From Ajuga chamaepitys (Eukaryota; Streptophyta; Magnoliopsida; Lamiales; Lamiaceae), in assembly GCA_958295605.1 (NCBI GenBank), contig OY282506.1, positions 5,411,501 to 5,475,500 of the forward strand: DNA of 64,000 nt, in the 5' to 3' direction. The notes below the pieces were generated by a model. The model had not been told where the DNA came from and ran no database searches. It saw nothing but the letters and a program-made list of their open reading frames with translations. Shown here in pieces: positions 24,161 through 35,848 of the stretch (positions are counted from its first letter, which is position 1; each line of letters opens with the position of its first letter). Position numbers and translations under genes: made by a program.

Positions 24161-24169
24161 ACCAAGCTG

Positions 24170-25471
24170 CTACGAGCTCTCATATAAGACTAATGAAATT
24201 AGCTCTAACCGAGTGAGGATGTTCGTATATGAGTATTTATATTTCTCTATGTATGTTTTTTTTGTGTGGTTGAATAAAAGGTATCCTTTCTTTTTGCCTT
24301 GACTAATCTATGTTTCTGATTGTTTGATAATTCTTCTTCAGTTGTAACATTGTGTATTATAAACCATTGCTTGTTGCTTATTTGATCATAAAGAGATAGT
24401 AGAGGGGTTGGGACTTCATTTAAGTTGGCAATGGGCTATTAAAGAACTATTTCTCTGTCATAAAGTAATTTTCTTCTATTTTGATTCTTATCGGTGGCAT
24501 ATCGCTACTCTAACGTCCAACATCATTGGACCACATTGCCCCCTCCTCTCCTCTTATTGCAGTGCCTCAACAAGCAGCCAATTGTAATTGTTAGCCTTTT
24601 CGCCTGATCTAGCTGTGGATTCTCTCAAATTAGTGGTTGCCGAAAAATCGCAAATTTCAAGCTAATGCTGCTCAAATAAGGTAATTTCTCTATATTTCTA
24701 TTTCTATTTTCATTTTTATTTCAAATCAGTTATAACAACTCCATAATTTGTTATTGCTCTTATTTTCTTCTAGTGTATTTTCGTAGTTTAATCGGAGTCA
24801 TGCTTGTTTTAGTTACCCATATTTTTATGACATTATCTTATTTTATTCAAACTCCAACAACTTATTTTGAGAAATAGTTTAATTAATTGATATATAAAAA
24901 TAGGCTTTCATTGAGGGAGGTTTACTACTTTCTAGATATTAGGTTTACAGATGATTCATAAACAAAATCCTGCACGGTACTTCCTAGATGAATCTTTATG
25001 TTCTCATTTGCTACATTTGGTTTTGTCTCAACTTATTAGTTTTTGGGCTATTAGAAAAAGTGTTAAGGTGAAATGCAAATAAATTAAGATTCATATAACG
25101 TGATTTCTTTAGTTAGCTCTATTGCTCCTTACTATTTTGTTGAATGAGAGAGAGTGCAGATAAATTAACATGCATATAACTTGGTTTCTTCTTTAGTTGG
25201 TATGTTGTGCTCAACTATTTTTGAATGAGAGAAGAGAGAGAAAATGAAATAAATGCAAATTACAATAACTTAAAAATGTTTTGTTCAACTGTATTGGTGT
25301 TAGGGTCACTATGTTCTAAAAAACGCAAATTTTTTTATTATGGTCAATTTTGACTATTTGTGTAAAATACAACTAATAATTTGTGTTTTATGATGTAGTG
25401 AACATGTATATAGACAAGAGTTGGATACATATTAAGAATCGATTCTCTAATGAATTTTGGGATGAACTCTC
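24170..25471. other. Intergenic, no gene seen
   Basis: AT-rich sequence with no reading frame of interest and no transposon end that I can identify. Confidence 0.4.
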
Positions 25472-25626
25472 TACTTTCATTGGACTAGGAGTTAGATACT
25501 TTAGATAACATTCAATTTATTGTTTTCATTTAATGTTACTTTTCACTAGATACTTTCATTGGACTAGGAATTGGATACTTTAGATAGCATTCAATTTATT
25601 TTTTTCGTTTAATGTTTTTTCACTAG
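25472..25626. repeat. Tandem duplication of a 79-bp unit
   Basis: The unit 'tactttcattggactagg...tttcactaga' occurs at 25472-25550 and again at 25551-25626 with a few substitutions and small deletions. Confidence 0.85.
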
Positions 25627-25670
25627 ATTATTGACTGAATACCTGCCAGTGCGATGCACGGGCCAATTTT
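25623..25670 (-). mobile_element. Possible Helitron 3' terminus
   Basis: On the minus strand an imperfect hairpin (CCCGTGCATCGCACTGG) is followed about 20 nt later by CTAGT. It uses the same GTGCGATGCACGG core as the better example at 54457. The distance to CTAG is longer than usual and no matching 5' end was found. Confidence 0.35.
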
Positions 25671-26881
25671 CAATTATTATATATCATGCTAATAGAGGTT
25701 GTAGAGGTTTTTTGTTCCTGCATTTGTGATAAAATTTAATGTTTTATGTTTTTGACTTATTTTTCTTGGAGGGATTTATTTTTTTGTTCTTTGTATCTTT
25801 GTTTCCTTATATGATGGCAAATACTCCACCTTAGATAGACCATTCGTAGTTGTTATAATTTGAGAAAGTAATTGCAACAGGATTCAAATTGTAATCAACT
25901 AATGATATGAATTGAAAAGTCAATTTAAAATTTTTATGAGTTGATTTCAAATTCAATAACACCATCTCACAAAAATTATGAAGAAGAAATGTTCCGATAT
26001 ATTTCAAAAATGAACTTCAAAAATAAAGATAATAAAATTATATTAGGAATTAAAACTCCATCTTATCTAAGTAAACACAGGGGAGAAAAAATTTAAAAAA
26101 TAAATAAACTTAATTGTTACTGAGAAAAGAATAGCAAACCTTCAAATTTCACCTGCGAATGGTTTAGCTTTTGGTGGATGTTTCTTGAAATTGGTGGTTG
26201 GTCAAGCCGGGGATGGTTTATGGACTTGGTCCATTTTGTTTAGAGATTTCAAGTGTTTCATGTTTGGGGTAGATTGAGGAAGATTGTGGGAGAAAGTAAG
26301 TGATGTGTTGTGGTTGAAAAGAGGGGACTCGAAAATGCATGTATAATGTGAATAATTATTTCGGGTGTAACTGATGTGTTTTTATACATACTGACTTTTT
26401 GGTGGGTTGTGAGAATATGAGCAGTTGTAGTATTCATTTGATCTGTTTATCATGCTTTGATTTTTTTGGGTAATTATTCTTGCTTATTAGCCTTTGATTT
26501 TTCTTAGGATTTGGACAGTAATTGTTTCTAGTTCAATCTTATTATCACTTATGTACTTAGTAATCACCATCATCATTCAATTGATTACCCTATAATTCTT
26601 AGGTTTAATATGAATAATTATCAGGGAAAGTGATGTGTCGTGGGTAAATGTTGAGGACTCTTAAATGCACATTTAATTGGAAAAATTATCAATATATAAT
26701 GTTATCAATGCATAATAAATTGGAGAAGAGAGGGTGAGAATTAGTGGACACGTGGTGCTTGGCAGAGCTTCTGAGAGCTTATGTGGTGTTGATGTGTCGG
26801 GCCAGGAGAGAGGCACAACCCTTCTTTTTTTTTTTTTTTTTTTTTTTAAAAAAAATAAGAATATATGTGTATATATATATA
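25671..26881. other. Intergenic, low-complexity tail before copia element 1
   Basis: AT-rich DNA without a gene. A T24-26 run followed by A9 lies at about 26824-26856, then a TA-rich run (26862-26881) that was the target of the copia insertion (TSD ATATA). Confidence 0.5.
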
Positions 26882-27025
26882 TGTTAGCAATATTGGCATA
26901 TCTTGTAATTATAACCGTAAATATGTTAGACCTTAATTGTAGTTAGTTTCCTTATGTTTAGGCTAATTCTCTTGTATAAATAATTGTAACAATACACATA
27001 AGCAATCACGGAATATATTCCTACA
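26882..27025 (+). repeat. Copia element 1, 5' LTR (144 bp)
   Basis: TGTTAG...CCTACA with a TATA box (TATAAAT, 26975-26981). It lacks a roughly 7-10-bp 'gtacattga'-like piece present in the 3' LTR after GCAATATT, and is otherwise nearly identical to it. Confidence 0.92.
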
Positions 27026-27038
27026 TGGTATCAGTCCC
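27026..27038 (+). other. Copia element 1 primer-binding site
   Basis: TGGTATCAGTCCC directly after the LTR. The first nine bases match the complement of plant initiator tRNA-Met, the standard copia primer. Confidence 0.85.
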
Positions 27039-27107
27039 ATACCCTAGGAAAATCCTCCCACTCTTTTTCCACCCCTCTCTTCTTGCGTAGCCCGCCTTTG
27101 TCCATCC

Positions 27108-28150
27108 GTGGCAGACTCGTCCAAACACCCCGATCTTGCGGTCACCAATATCAAGAACGCGATCCTTATCCTTCTTGATACGGAAAAGGGACAATACATC
27201 TCATGGTCCGAAATTTTTAAGATCCATTGTCGTGTTCACCAAGTTCTTCATTACATAATACCCAAGCCCGCTGATGACAAAGACAAAGGCGAAGAAATGG
27301 CTATCGACGATGACACTTGGTCGCGCTTGGGCGCCGTTGTCCTTCAATAGATATATGGCACAATTTCTCTTGATCTTCTCCATACGAACATATGCTCGGC
27401 GCACAAAGCATGGGAAAACCTCAAAAAAAATTCAGGATAACAAAATTCTCGGGTTGTTATTCTGGAAAATTAGTTCTCCAATATGCAGTTGAATGATTTT
27501 TCCAATATTTCTAACTACTGCCAACAATTGAAGATGCTTGCGGATCAGCTCGCCAACGTCGGTGCTCCGGTTGAAAATCACCGACTTATTCTATAACTGG
27601 TCGCTGGCCTCAATAAATATTATGATAATGTGACCTCCAATATCAACCAATCTAATCTCTTACCCACGTTCTATGAAGCCCGTTCTCGACTCGTTTTGGA
27701 AGAATCTCAAAAAGCCAAGCAAGCCTCTAATGTCGCTGCTTCTGTCGCCATTGCCGCCCTAATTGCTCCTTCCCCACCACCCAACCCACCGGCGTCCACT
27801 ACCTCCAACAGACGTGGCTATGGTAGTTCTTAAGGCAGAGCTACGAACCGCGGTGGTCGCAACAACAGCCACGGATTTGGTCGGGCCAACCGACAGCAAC
27901 AGACCGATCGTGTTTCGTCTGCTCTGTCGCAGCAGCACTGGGGACCACCGGCGTATTCCGATCACTGGTCTTATCCTCCCTGGTCTAGTTGGCCTTACGG
28001 GTGGGGTTATCTACCTTGTTCCTACCCTGTGACTCCATGGCAGCGGCAGCCTCCATCTAGCAGGACACCACCATAGCTCGGCATCTTAGGCCCGACCCCA
28101 CAACAGCAGCAGGCTTAACATATCTAGACACCAGCCCCGTCCGAATATGA
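27108..28150 (+). pseudogene. Copia element 1 gag
   Basis: Opens with MADSSKHPDLAVTNIKNAIL, then YISWSEIFKIHCRVHQVLHY (UBN2-type gag core). A TAG at 27348 and later stops break the frame. Text continues as MQLNDFSNISNYCQQLKMLA, VTSNINQSNLLPTFYEARSR and an Ala/Pro-rich linker, then a Gly/Asn-Arg and aromatic-rich tail (27820-28080). No CCHC zinc knuckle is visible in the tail. Confidence 0.8.
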
Positions 28151-28172
28151 ATCAACTGACATTGAGGCAACT

Positions 28173-29760
28173 ATGCACACAATGACCCTAAATTCACCGG
28201 ACAAAAATTGGTATATGGACACAGGCGCCACTTCTCACATGACCATGAATTCAGGTACTCTCTCGTCTTATCCTAAATTGTGCAGTAATCGTAGCATTAT
28301 AGTCGGTAGTGAAGAACACATTCCTATTCCTAGTTATGGACAGATTACGTTAATCCCACCCACCTTTGCGCCTAACCAAAGTCTTGCATGCTCCCAACCT
28401 TATGAAAAATCTCATATATGTTCGTCGTTTTACCTCCGATAATAATGTCTCTATCGAGTTTGATCCTTTTGGATTTTCTATGAAGGATATTCCGACGGGG
28501 AAGGTTATTATGAGATATGAAAGCTCTGGCGATTTGTACCCCATCACAAGCATCTCTACCACAGAAAACAACTTCCACAAACTCATTCCGCTTTCACTGC
28601 CGTCTCTCCCGTTTTATGGCACAATCGCAAAGCACATCCCAGTGTTTCTGTTTTAAATAGTCTTCGTCATGTTAATTTTATTCATTGTAAAAATACCTCG
28701 TCCCATTACTTTGTCACGCTTGTGTTTTAGGCAAGCAAGTTAAATTACCATTTTCTGATTCTACTGCTTCTACATCTCTTCCATTTGATATTATTCATAC
28801 TGATATCTGAACTTCCCCCACCCCCAGTTTTGTTGGTCATAAATATTATGTCTTATTTTTGGATGATTTCTCCAACTTTCTATGGACTTTTCGCCTGGGT
28901 GCCAAATCCCAAGTCTTCTCTACGTTTCTCACTTTCACTCAATATATACAAACGCAATTCTCGACTAAAATAAAATCCTTCCAATGTGATAATGGCACCG
29001 AATTCACAACCAATTCATTTAAAAATTTTGCGAACAAAATGGAATGGTTTTTCGCTTCTCATGCCCCACACATCCTCTCAAAATGAGAAAGGCGAACGAA
29101 AAAATCGCACCACAAATAATCTCATTCGCACACTTCTCACTCATTCATCTACCCCTCACAACTTCTGGCACCACGCCCTACAAATGGCCACTTGTCTACT
29201 AAAGATCATACCAAGCAAACTCCTTTCCAAACAAACACTCACTTAAGTGTTATACAACCAACTTCCTTCGTGCTCTCATCTTCACACTTTTGGTTGTCTA
29301 TGTTATCCTCTTTTTCCCTCTACCCAAATAAAAAAACTCCAAGCACGCTCTTCTCCCTGCGTATTTTTGGGTTATTATGCGAATCACCGTGGTTACAAAT
29401 GTAACAAACTTGCCACTGGAAAAATTATCCTCTCTCGCCACGTCCAATTTAACGAGACTCTATTTCCTTTCTCCCAAAAACCTTGCGCACAACCCTCACC
29501 GTCACAAGAACCGGACCATACTCCTTTTGTACCCGCTGACCTCAACTCACGCTCACCACTCAACATCACAACCTCCCATGTCACGACTCCCACTGTCCCT
29601 ACTCCTACCCCCCATCTTCCGATCCTACAGCCCATTCCCACAAATCGGCCCAATCCTCTACCTCAAAACCCACAACAACTCCCATACTTCCGTTGTCCTC
29701 TCCTACACAGCCTCTCTCACCTTCTGCTCATCAAATGATAACTCGTGCCAAAGCTGGCAC
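28173..29760 (+). pseudogene. Copia element 1 protease and integrase
   Basis: Protease motif WYMDTGATSHMTMNSG (about 28210). Integrase follows in several frames: KQVKLPFSDS region, HTDI (first catalytic D, about 28797), FQCDNGTEFTTNSF (second D, about 28985-29020), and NEKGERKNR with the catalytic E (about 29085-29105) after a frameshift. The C-terminal copia block VFLGYYANHRGYKC lies near 29370. Multiple frameshifts and a TGA after HTDI make it a pseudogene. Confidence 0.85.
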
Positions 29761-29859
29761 ATTCCGACCAAGGAAACTTTTTAACCTCTCTTCCATCACA
29801 TCGTCGTCTCCCATTCCCAAAAATCCAAAAATAACCCTATCCGACACAAATTAGAAAGT

Positions 29860-30009
29860 CGTTATGTGTGATGAATTTTATGCACTTTTTAAGAATGAGA
29901 CGTGGGAGTTCGTTCCACGTCCTTCAGATGTTAATGTTATTCGATGCATGTGGATTTTTGGGCATAAATATAATTCTGATGACACTTTTAGCCCCGCAGT
30001 CAAACCAGA
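29860..30009 (+). pseudogene. Copia element 1 RT, N-terminal piece
   Basis: Frame reads FYALFKNETWEFVPRPSDVN then CMWIFGHKYNSDDTFSPAVK, the copia RT entry. It is cut near 30010, just after VKP. The homologous protein resumes at about 32244. Confidence 0.85.
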
Positions 30010-32243
30010 AACCGCCAGCTGCCGAGATTATTCAATTACACGAAAGACATAATCTGAGGTCAAGCGCAGGAGCGGCCACTGAACCCGTTCTAGCATCGTT
30101 GGATGAACCAGAAAGAGGATCAGAACATGAAAGTAGGGATTGGCCCCTTGGGATTCCTGAGGTTGACCCGCCTTCGAAGAATCGAGCAACAAAGATTCAA
30201 TAAAGATATGTACATATATATCCACAATACAAAGATCATTGTGTCCGTCTAAGCTAAGTAGCCGACTCTTTTAGGTCTAGTCAAGCCTTCTTCGCCCATG
30301 TAAAAGTTTCCCATCGTGTGGCGCAGGGAGGAGCAGAGCAGTCAAAGAATAAGAATTTGATTTCTAAAAAAAAAATAGCTATTTCCGAGGTTGACCTGAA
30401 CCTTAGTTCAGGAGTGATGCAACCAACTATAGATATATGCCGCTAAGGGCTTGCGTGCCTCGTACAGTAGCTACGTTCTGGTACGTCCTATGGTCTTCAG
30501 TAAATACCTGGTCTTTGTCCCCAGCTTCCAATTCAGTGAAGTTTCCCCAGCCGTGGGAAATGACTAGCATACCATCGTTCACCCATGATAAAAACATCTG
30601 CCCGGGCCCGACCTTATCGAAGGAAGGGAGAGGAAAGATCTTGCTTAGGAAGGTTTCAATGCGCGGCCTAGGCTGTGACGCCTCTTGTCGAGTACAATGA
30701 GATTAGAACTTGAAGTTTGTTTACACAGTAAGAGAAAAAACAATTATAGAGAATGGAAAAAAAGTAATGAGCAACTTCTTATTATATTATTTAATATAGC
30801 ATCAACATTACAATAACCATTACAAAGCGTTATATAGGCTCCTATCCATCAAATAAAGAAGAATAATAAGAAATTAATATCACAAGTGTGCCTGCTTAAT
30901 TCAATCTTTATGGAGAAAGGCCAGAAAAAGAGATTGTGGTCAGGCGAGAAGCCACTTTTTCTTTTATAGGCTCTAAGACCTTCTTCTTTCAACCACATAC
31001 GGTTCCGCTCTATTGTCATCATACCCTTGGGCTTGGGTGACGCTAGCTTCTGGGAATGGTGCTACAGGGGAGGATGTTAACAGTGACGAGTCCAACCCTT
31101 CTCTCCCTTTAGTGGCTACATCGGTCGGCGGGCTTTCTTCAACATTTCCCTTTACTGAAGCTGAGAGAGTCCGATTCCAACCTTAGCCTTCCTTCTGTCT
31201 CAGAGGAAGAAGTAACGCAGAAAGCAAAGGTATTAGCCCTAAACGAATAAGCAGCGAGCGAAGGACTGCCCACTTTAATGCAGTACAGTCTATTGAATGA
31301 AGAGTGAAAGAGGGATGGGATTGACTTAGAAGTACGAATACTCCACCCCTGTCTAATAAGGAAGGTAGTCTCTTAAGGAGATTCGGTAGGCAGGAGAGGA
31401 TGGAACTTGAACTATTAAGCTTCTAGTGTGCGCATAAGCAGACAGGTAGAGGCTTCGCTCATGTGCATGTTGAAGCGACACAAAGACATAGTTTCAGGAA
31501 AAGTCCTTAACTGGAACTAGAGCTCTAGAAGCACCTTATAGCAATCAATTCACTCAACCCAACCCACACCAGAAGTAGAGGCTTAAGCTTCTTTCTCTCC
31601 GCCAGACTCTTAAACAACACTGACAAAGAATCCAACTACTAAGATAGGATATAAAGGTTCAAGGGCTGAGACAGAGATAGTGGGAGGAAAAACCTTATCT
31701 TGACTTTATAGGTTCTCATGCTCCTTCAAACGAGTGGTCCGAGATCAAGTCAGGTTCATAAAGGTCTGTACAAGAGGGCTTAAAAAGCTTCCATTTAGTA
31801 CTGGTTGTTAGAGAGATCCCCCAACAAGTTCTGGATAGCCGTTGGGACAACCAAAAGCAGCGAGAGAAGAGCTCGGCTCTAGTAATGCTAAAGCACGAAG
31901 GACCGAAGAGATATAATATACCGCCCAAGCAGGGATATAGCCATAAGGCTGGGATAGGACTTCGCTAGGTCTTAGTCCCCCCATAGAGAAGGTCTCTCGT
32001 ATCCACCCCTAATTGGTAGTAATATTCCCTTAGGTTGAATACAATTGCTGAGTAGTGGTTGTTAGTTGGAATTCTTGAGAATCCACGAGTCCTGACAAAG
32101 CGAACATATACGATAGATGTTGATTTATAAACAATAAACAATAGATGGAAAGCTTCCACTGCAAAGCATACTCTGGGATGAAGGGATTTTGCGTGGAAGA
32201 TGAACGGGTAGATTGTAGTCCATTACTTAAGACATTTCAAAAG
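30010..32243. other. Mitochondrial-looking DNA inserted in copia RT (probable NUMT)
   Basis: About 2.2 kb of clearly different composition (higher GC, many GAAG/CTTTC words, no AT-rich runs except 30715-30895). It lies between RT residues VKP and RILSIAL, so only a few copia codons were lost. The text style (long purine/pyrimidine mixed stretches such as around 30950-31700) matches angiosperm mitochondrial intergenic DNA as I know it. A frame at 30000-30203 (AAEIIQLHERHNLRSSAGAA) is open, but I cannot name it. No standard mitochondrial gene is recognised. Both edges are approximate. A host-genomic origin cannot be excluded without a search. Confidence 0.6.
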
Positions 32244-33010
32244 CGAATTCTCAGCATTGCACTGTCTCACTCTTGGCCTATTCACCAGCTCGACATGAAA
32301 AATGCCTTTCTACACGACACTTCGAAAGACACAGTGTACATGCATCAACCAATGGGATTTCAGGATACAACCTGTCCGGATTATGTGTGTTTATTGAAAT
32401 TTTTTGTCTACGGACTCAAGCAGGCTCCACGCCCCTGGTATCAATGATTCGCTGACTACGTCTACAGTCTTGGTTTTGTCCATTGTAAAAGTGACCACTT
32501 ATTATTCATATATCGTCACGGGAACGAAATTGCCTATTTGCTTTTGTATGTTGATGACATCATCTTAACTACATCATCAGACCGCTTACGCTCGAAAATT
32601 ATGAGCTCTCTTAGCTCCGAATTTGCCATGAAAGATCTCAGGCCTCTTAGCTATTTCCTCGGCATCGGTGTTACTTGCACTAAAACTGGTATATTTCTAA
32701 TGCAACGGAATTATGCCGAAGATATAATTGCTCGTACTGGTATGTCATCATGTTCTCTGTGTGCCACTCCTATTGATACCAACTCAAAAGCCAGCGCGAA
32801 TTTCGACCCTCATTTTACCAATCCTACGCACTACCGCAGTTTCATCAGTGCCCTCCAACAAATCTGCCTCCACATGTATGATCCCCGCGATGAACATATG
32901 CGTGCCCTCAAACGCATTATTTGCTATCTTCAGGGCACGGTTCATTTGGGCCCTTCATCTCTATCAGTCATCGTCCGCATCCTTGGTTTCTTATACAGAC
33001 GCTGATTAGG
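32244..33010 (+). pseudogene. Copia element 1 RT, C-terminal piece
   Basis: Resumes with RILSIALSHSWPIHQLDMKN, then PMGF, VYGLKQAPRPWY, the catalytic LLYVDDIILT (YVDD, about 32540-32570) and FAMKDLRPLSYFLGI. There is a TGA after WYQ (32445-32447) and a frame change near 32860-33000. Confidence 0.88.
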
Positions 33011-33472
33011 GGGGGAGGCTACCTTGACACTCGTCGTTCCACTTCCGACTATTGTGTTTTTCTTGGTGATAATCTCGTCTCTTAGTCGTCCAAATGTCAG
33101 CCAACCCTATCATGCTCCAATTCCAAAGCCAAATATCGTGGGGTTGCAAATGTCATCTCTAAGTCTTGCTGGATTCGAAACCTCATGTTAGAGCTCCACT
33201 GTCCGATTCTCAAAGCAACTTGGGTTTACTGCGACAATATCAGTGCCATTTATCTCTCCGGTAATCCAGTCCAGCATCAGAGGACAAAATACATCGAGAT
33301 GGATATTCATTTTGAATGCAAGAAAGTCTCTCGAGGAGAGGTGCACATTCTCCACGTTCTTTCACGCTACCAAATTGCCGATATCTTCACGAAAGGTCTT
33401 CCTCGCGTTCTTTTTGAAGATTTCAGAACCAGTCTCAGCATCCGTGAACCTCCCGCTTTGGGTGTAGGGGAG
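33011..33472 (+). pseudogene. Copia element 1 RNase H and polypurine tract
   Basis: Copia RNase H text WVYCDNISAIYLSGNPVQHQ and QIADIFTKGLPRVLFEDFRT at 33185-33478. The upstream part is frameshifted. The polypurine tract GGGTGTAGGGGAG abuts the 3' LTR. Confidence 0.85.
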
Positions 33473-33626
33473 TGTTAGCAATATTGTACATTGATGGCAT
33501 ATCTTGTAATTATAGGCGTAAATATGTTAGACCTTAATTGTAGTTAGTTTCCTTATGTTTAGGCTAATTCTCTTGTATAAATACTTGTAATAATACACAT
33601 TATCAATCAAGGAATATATTCCTACA
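33473..33626 (+). repeat. Copia element 1, 3' LTR (154 bp)
   Basis: Direct copy of the 5' LTR, starting TGTTAGCAATATTGTACATT and ending TTCCTACA, followed by TSD ATATA. Confidence 0.92.
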
Positions 33627-33824
33627 ATATAAATTCTACGGGACTCATAAGTTGTCCTTGTAAAAAATGTAAAATTGGGCATTTCTAGTCTGAGGAAACT
33701 ATTTTTGCGCACATATCTATGATCATGGATTTAACATTACATATACAACATGGATTTACATAATATGGCACACCATCTAGTAGTGTTCCAGTTGTGGGTG
33801 GATCACATATTGAGATAGAAGCAG

Positions 33825-34345
33825 TGTGAGTTGATATCAATATATACTGAAGTAGTACAGAGGCTGAATTGATTTTAATCTCAGCAACTCTCCCCAGTTC
33901 TCTAGTTCTTAGATTTTTCTCTACCACGCACACAACAATAGGTGAACTTAATTAATTTATCACTTTTTTTTTTCTTTCTGAAAAGTTTTGAATAATTATT
34001 ATATTATTCAGTCTCTAATTAGAATCTGGATTTCAAAATTTAGATCTACATTTTTTAAATGCTCAAGCAAATAAGCCGAAGAAGTAGGTTTGGCTATCCA
34101 CACCCTAAAAAATATGTTTGTTAGTAATTAAGTATGAATAAAGCAATACATATTTGATACTCCTCCTCAAAATAAAATTTTCTTTTTTCCATATGTAATA
34201 TGTATATACTAAGAGTAGTATATAGACTAAATTGAATTTAATTTTAGCAACTTTCCTCAATTCTCTGTGTCTTCAATTCTTCTCTACCACACACATAACA
34301 GGTGAACTTTATTTATTTTTTTCTTTTTCTGAATAGTTTTAGCTA
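33825..34345. repeat. Direct duplication of about 145-170 bp
   Basis: A block running from a tatatac..agtagta motif through 'gctgaattgattttaatctc', 'ctctaccacgcacac', 'ggtgaactta' and 'tttctttctgaaaagtttt' at about 33830-34000 recurs at about 34200-34345 in the same order with about 15-20 percent divergence. The copies are about 370 bp apart. Confidence 0.75.
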
Positions 34346-34388
34346 CTTTATTAGTACAATTATTGTGCAAAGCATGTAATATACCTAT

Positions 34389-35838
34389 GGCAATATACAT
34401 CTTAAGGTCCTTAAAGTATTGATGTTTGTTTTAAATGGTCCTTGAAGTATCATGTTGTTTTAATTGGTCCTTGAAGTTCTAATTATTTTATTCTATTAGT
34501 CCATTAAGTATTTTTTATTTTCATTGGCCCCTTATGTTTTTAAATGATTTTAATTGGTCCCTAAACTCACTACAAGGAAAAGGGTCTTTTGAGACCACAA
34601 AAAAGTGGTCTTAAATAATGAGTATTTGCCACAACTTAAGCAAAGTGGTCTCAAATAATGAGTATTTGTCACAACTTATGAGTATTTGTCACAACTTTAT
34701 TGTCGTCTCAATAACTCCGTCGCAAATAATATATTTATGACCACAAAAGTGGTCTCAAATGCGTCTCAAATATTTTTTGCAACAACTAGTTGTCTCTAAA
34801 AGTGGTCTTAAAGTTGTCTCAAATAATTTGTAAAGAGATTTGTGACAACAAGTGGTCACAAATAACTTATTATTAGTGACCACAATTGTGGTGTCAAAAA
34901 GTCTTATGCAAAAGACTTCTATTGTTGTAGTGACTATTACAAAAGTCTATTTTAAGGTTCCTTGAAAAAAAAACATATAAAATATGTGAAATTGCCGATT
35001 TAATTCAAAATGATATTATAACATATCTTTTATTACATAAATATTGTGTAATTTTTCATTATGATACTTTTACCCTAAAATGAGGTGAATTATACTAGAA
35101 TAGGATATAAACATAAGTTCGAGATTATAATTTCTCAAGAATTTTATCCAAACTATCAGAAATACTTTTGGCACATTAAGTTTAGTTGAAACATGCTAAT
35201 TTAGTCTAGAATTTTTTAACTTTGTCTATCTTAAGTTTAATGTAAAACTGAACATTATCAACAAAAGGACTTTAAAATTTTATGTTTGAAGGTCTTTACA
35301 ATATTTAAAAAAAAATAATTTAAGTCATTTCGTTGATAATGCTCAATTTTACTTTAAATTCAGCATACATAGAGTTCAAAAATCTAGATCGAATTAATAC
35401 GTTTCTAACTAAAATAAAGTACCACAAAGTATTTTGTCAAAGTTTGGATGAAATTCTTGAAAAAATATAATCTCGGAATTTTATTCAAATCGATATTCTA
35501 GTATAATTCACCTTCATTTGAGGCAAAAGTATCATAATGTAAAATTACACAATATTTATTTAATAAAAGATATGTTATAATATCATTTTGAATTACTCGG
35601 TGATTTCACATATTTTATGTATTTTTCTCTTCTAGGGCCCTTAAAATAGACTTTTATAATAGTTTAGGGATCAGTTGAAATAATTTAAAAACATGAGAGG
35701 CCAACTAAAATAAAAAATACATCAGGACTAATTGAATCAAAAAATTAGAACTTCAAGGACCAACTAAAACAAAATGATACTTTAAAGACCATTTGAAACA
35801 AACATCAATACTTCAAGGACCTTAAAATGTATATTGCC
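34389..35838. mobile_element. Long-terminal-inverted-repeat DNA transposon (MULE/foldback-like)
   Basis: The left arm (from GGCAATATACATCTTAAGGTCC, split here as two words) and the right arm (ending GGACCTTAAAATG / TATATTGCC) are inverted copies over several hundred bases. Repeated 'ttggtccttgaag' words occur in each arm. The flanking 9-mers tatacctat (34380-34388) and tatacataa (35839-35847) match at 7 of 9 positions, consistent with an old Mutator-type 9-bp target duplication. No transposase is encoded. A CACTA MITE sits in the left arm. Confidence 0.68.
34568..34932. mobile_element. CACTA MITE (365 bp), TSD ACT
   Basis: Ends CACTACAAGGAAAAGGGTC and, inverted, CACTACAACAATAGAAGTC. It is flanked by the 3-bp duplication ACT (34565-34567 and 34933-34935). 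Subterminal words 'gtggtctcaaat/ttgtcacaac' are repeated in both orientations, as in CACTA subterminal repeats. Non-coding. Confidence 0.88.
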
Positions 35839-35848
35839 TATACATAAT

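Larger units (their letters stand above)
26882..33626 (+). mobile_element. Structurally complete Ty1/copia element 1, interrupted by organelle-like DNA
   Basis: Short direct LTRs at 26882-27025 and 33473-33626 begin TGTTAGCAATATT and end ATTCCTACA. They are flanked by the 5-bp TSD ATATA (26877-26881 and 33627-33631). The primer site abuts the 5' LTR and the polypurine tract GGGTGTAGGGGAG precedes the 3' LTR. Domain order is gag, protease, integrase, RT, RNase H, the copia order. Without the 2.2-kb insert the element would be about 4.5 kb. Every domain has stops or frameshifts, so it is dead. The short LTRs suggest an Ale/Retrofit-like lineage, but that placement is a guess. Confidence 0.92.

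Noticed and set aside
34392..35843. CRISPR-like spaced repeats ('ttggtccttgaag' words)
   Set aside because: Words are inverted between arms, irregularly spaced and in plant transposon context; no spacer structure or cas genes.
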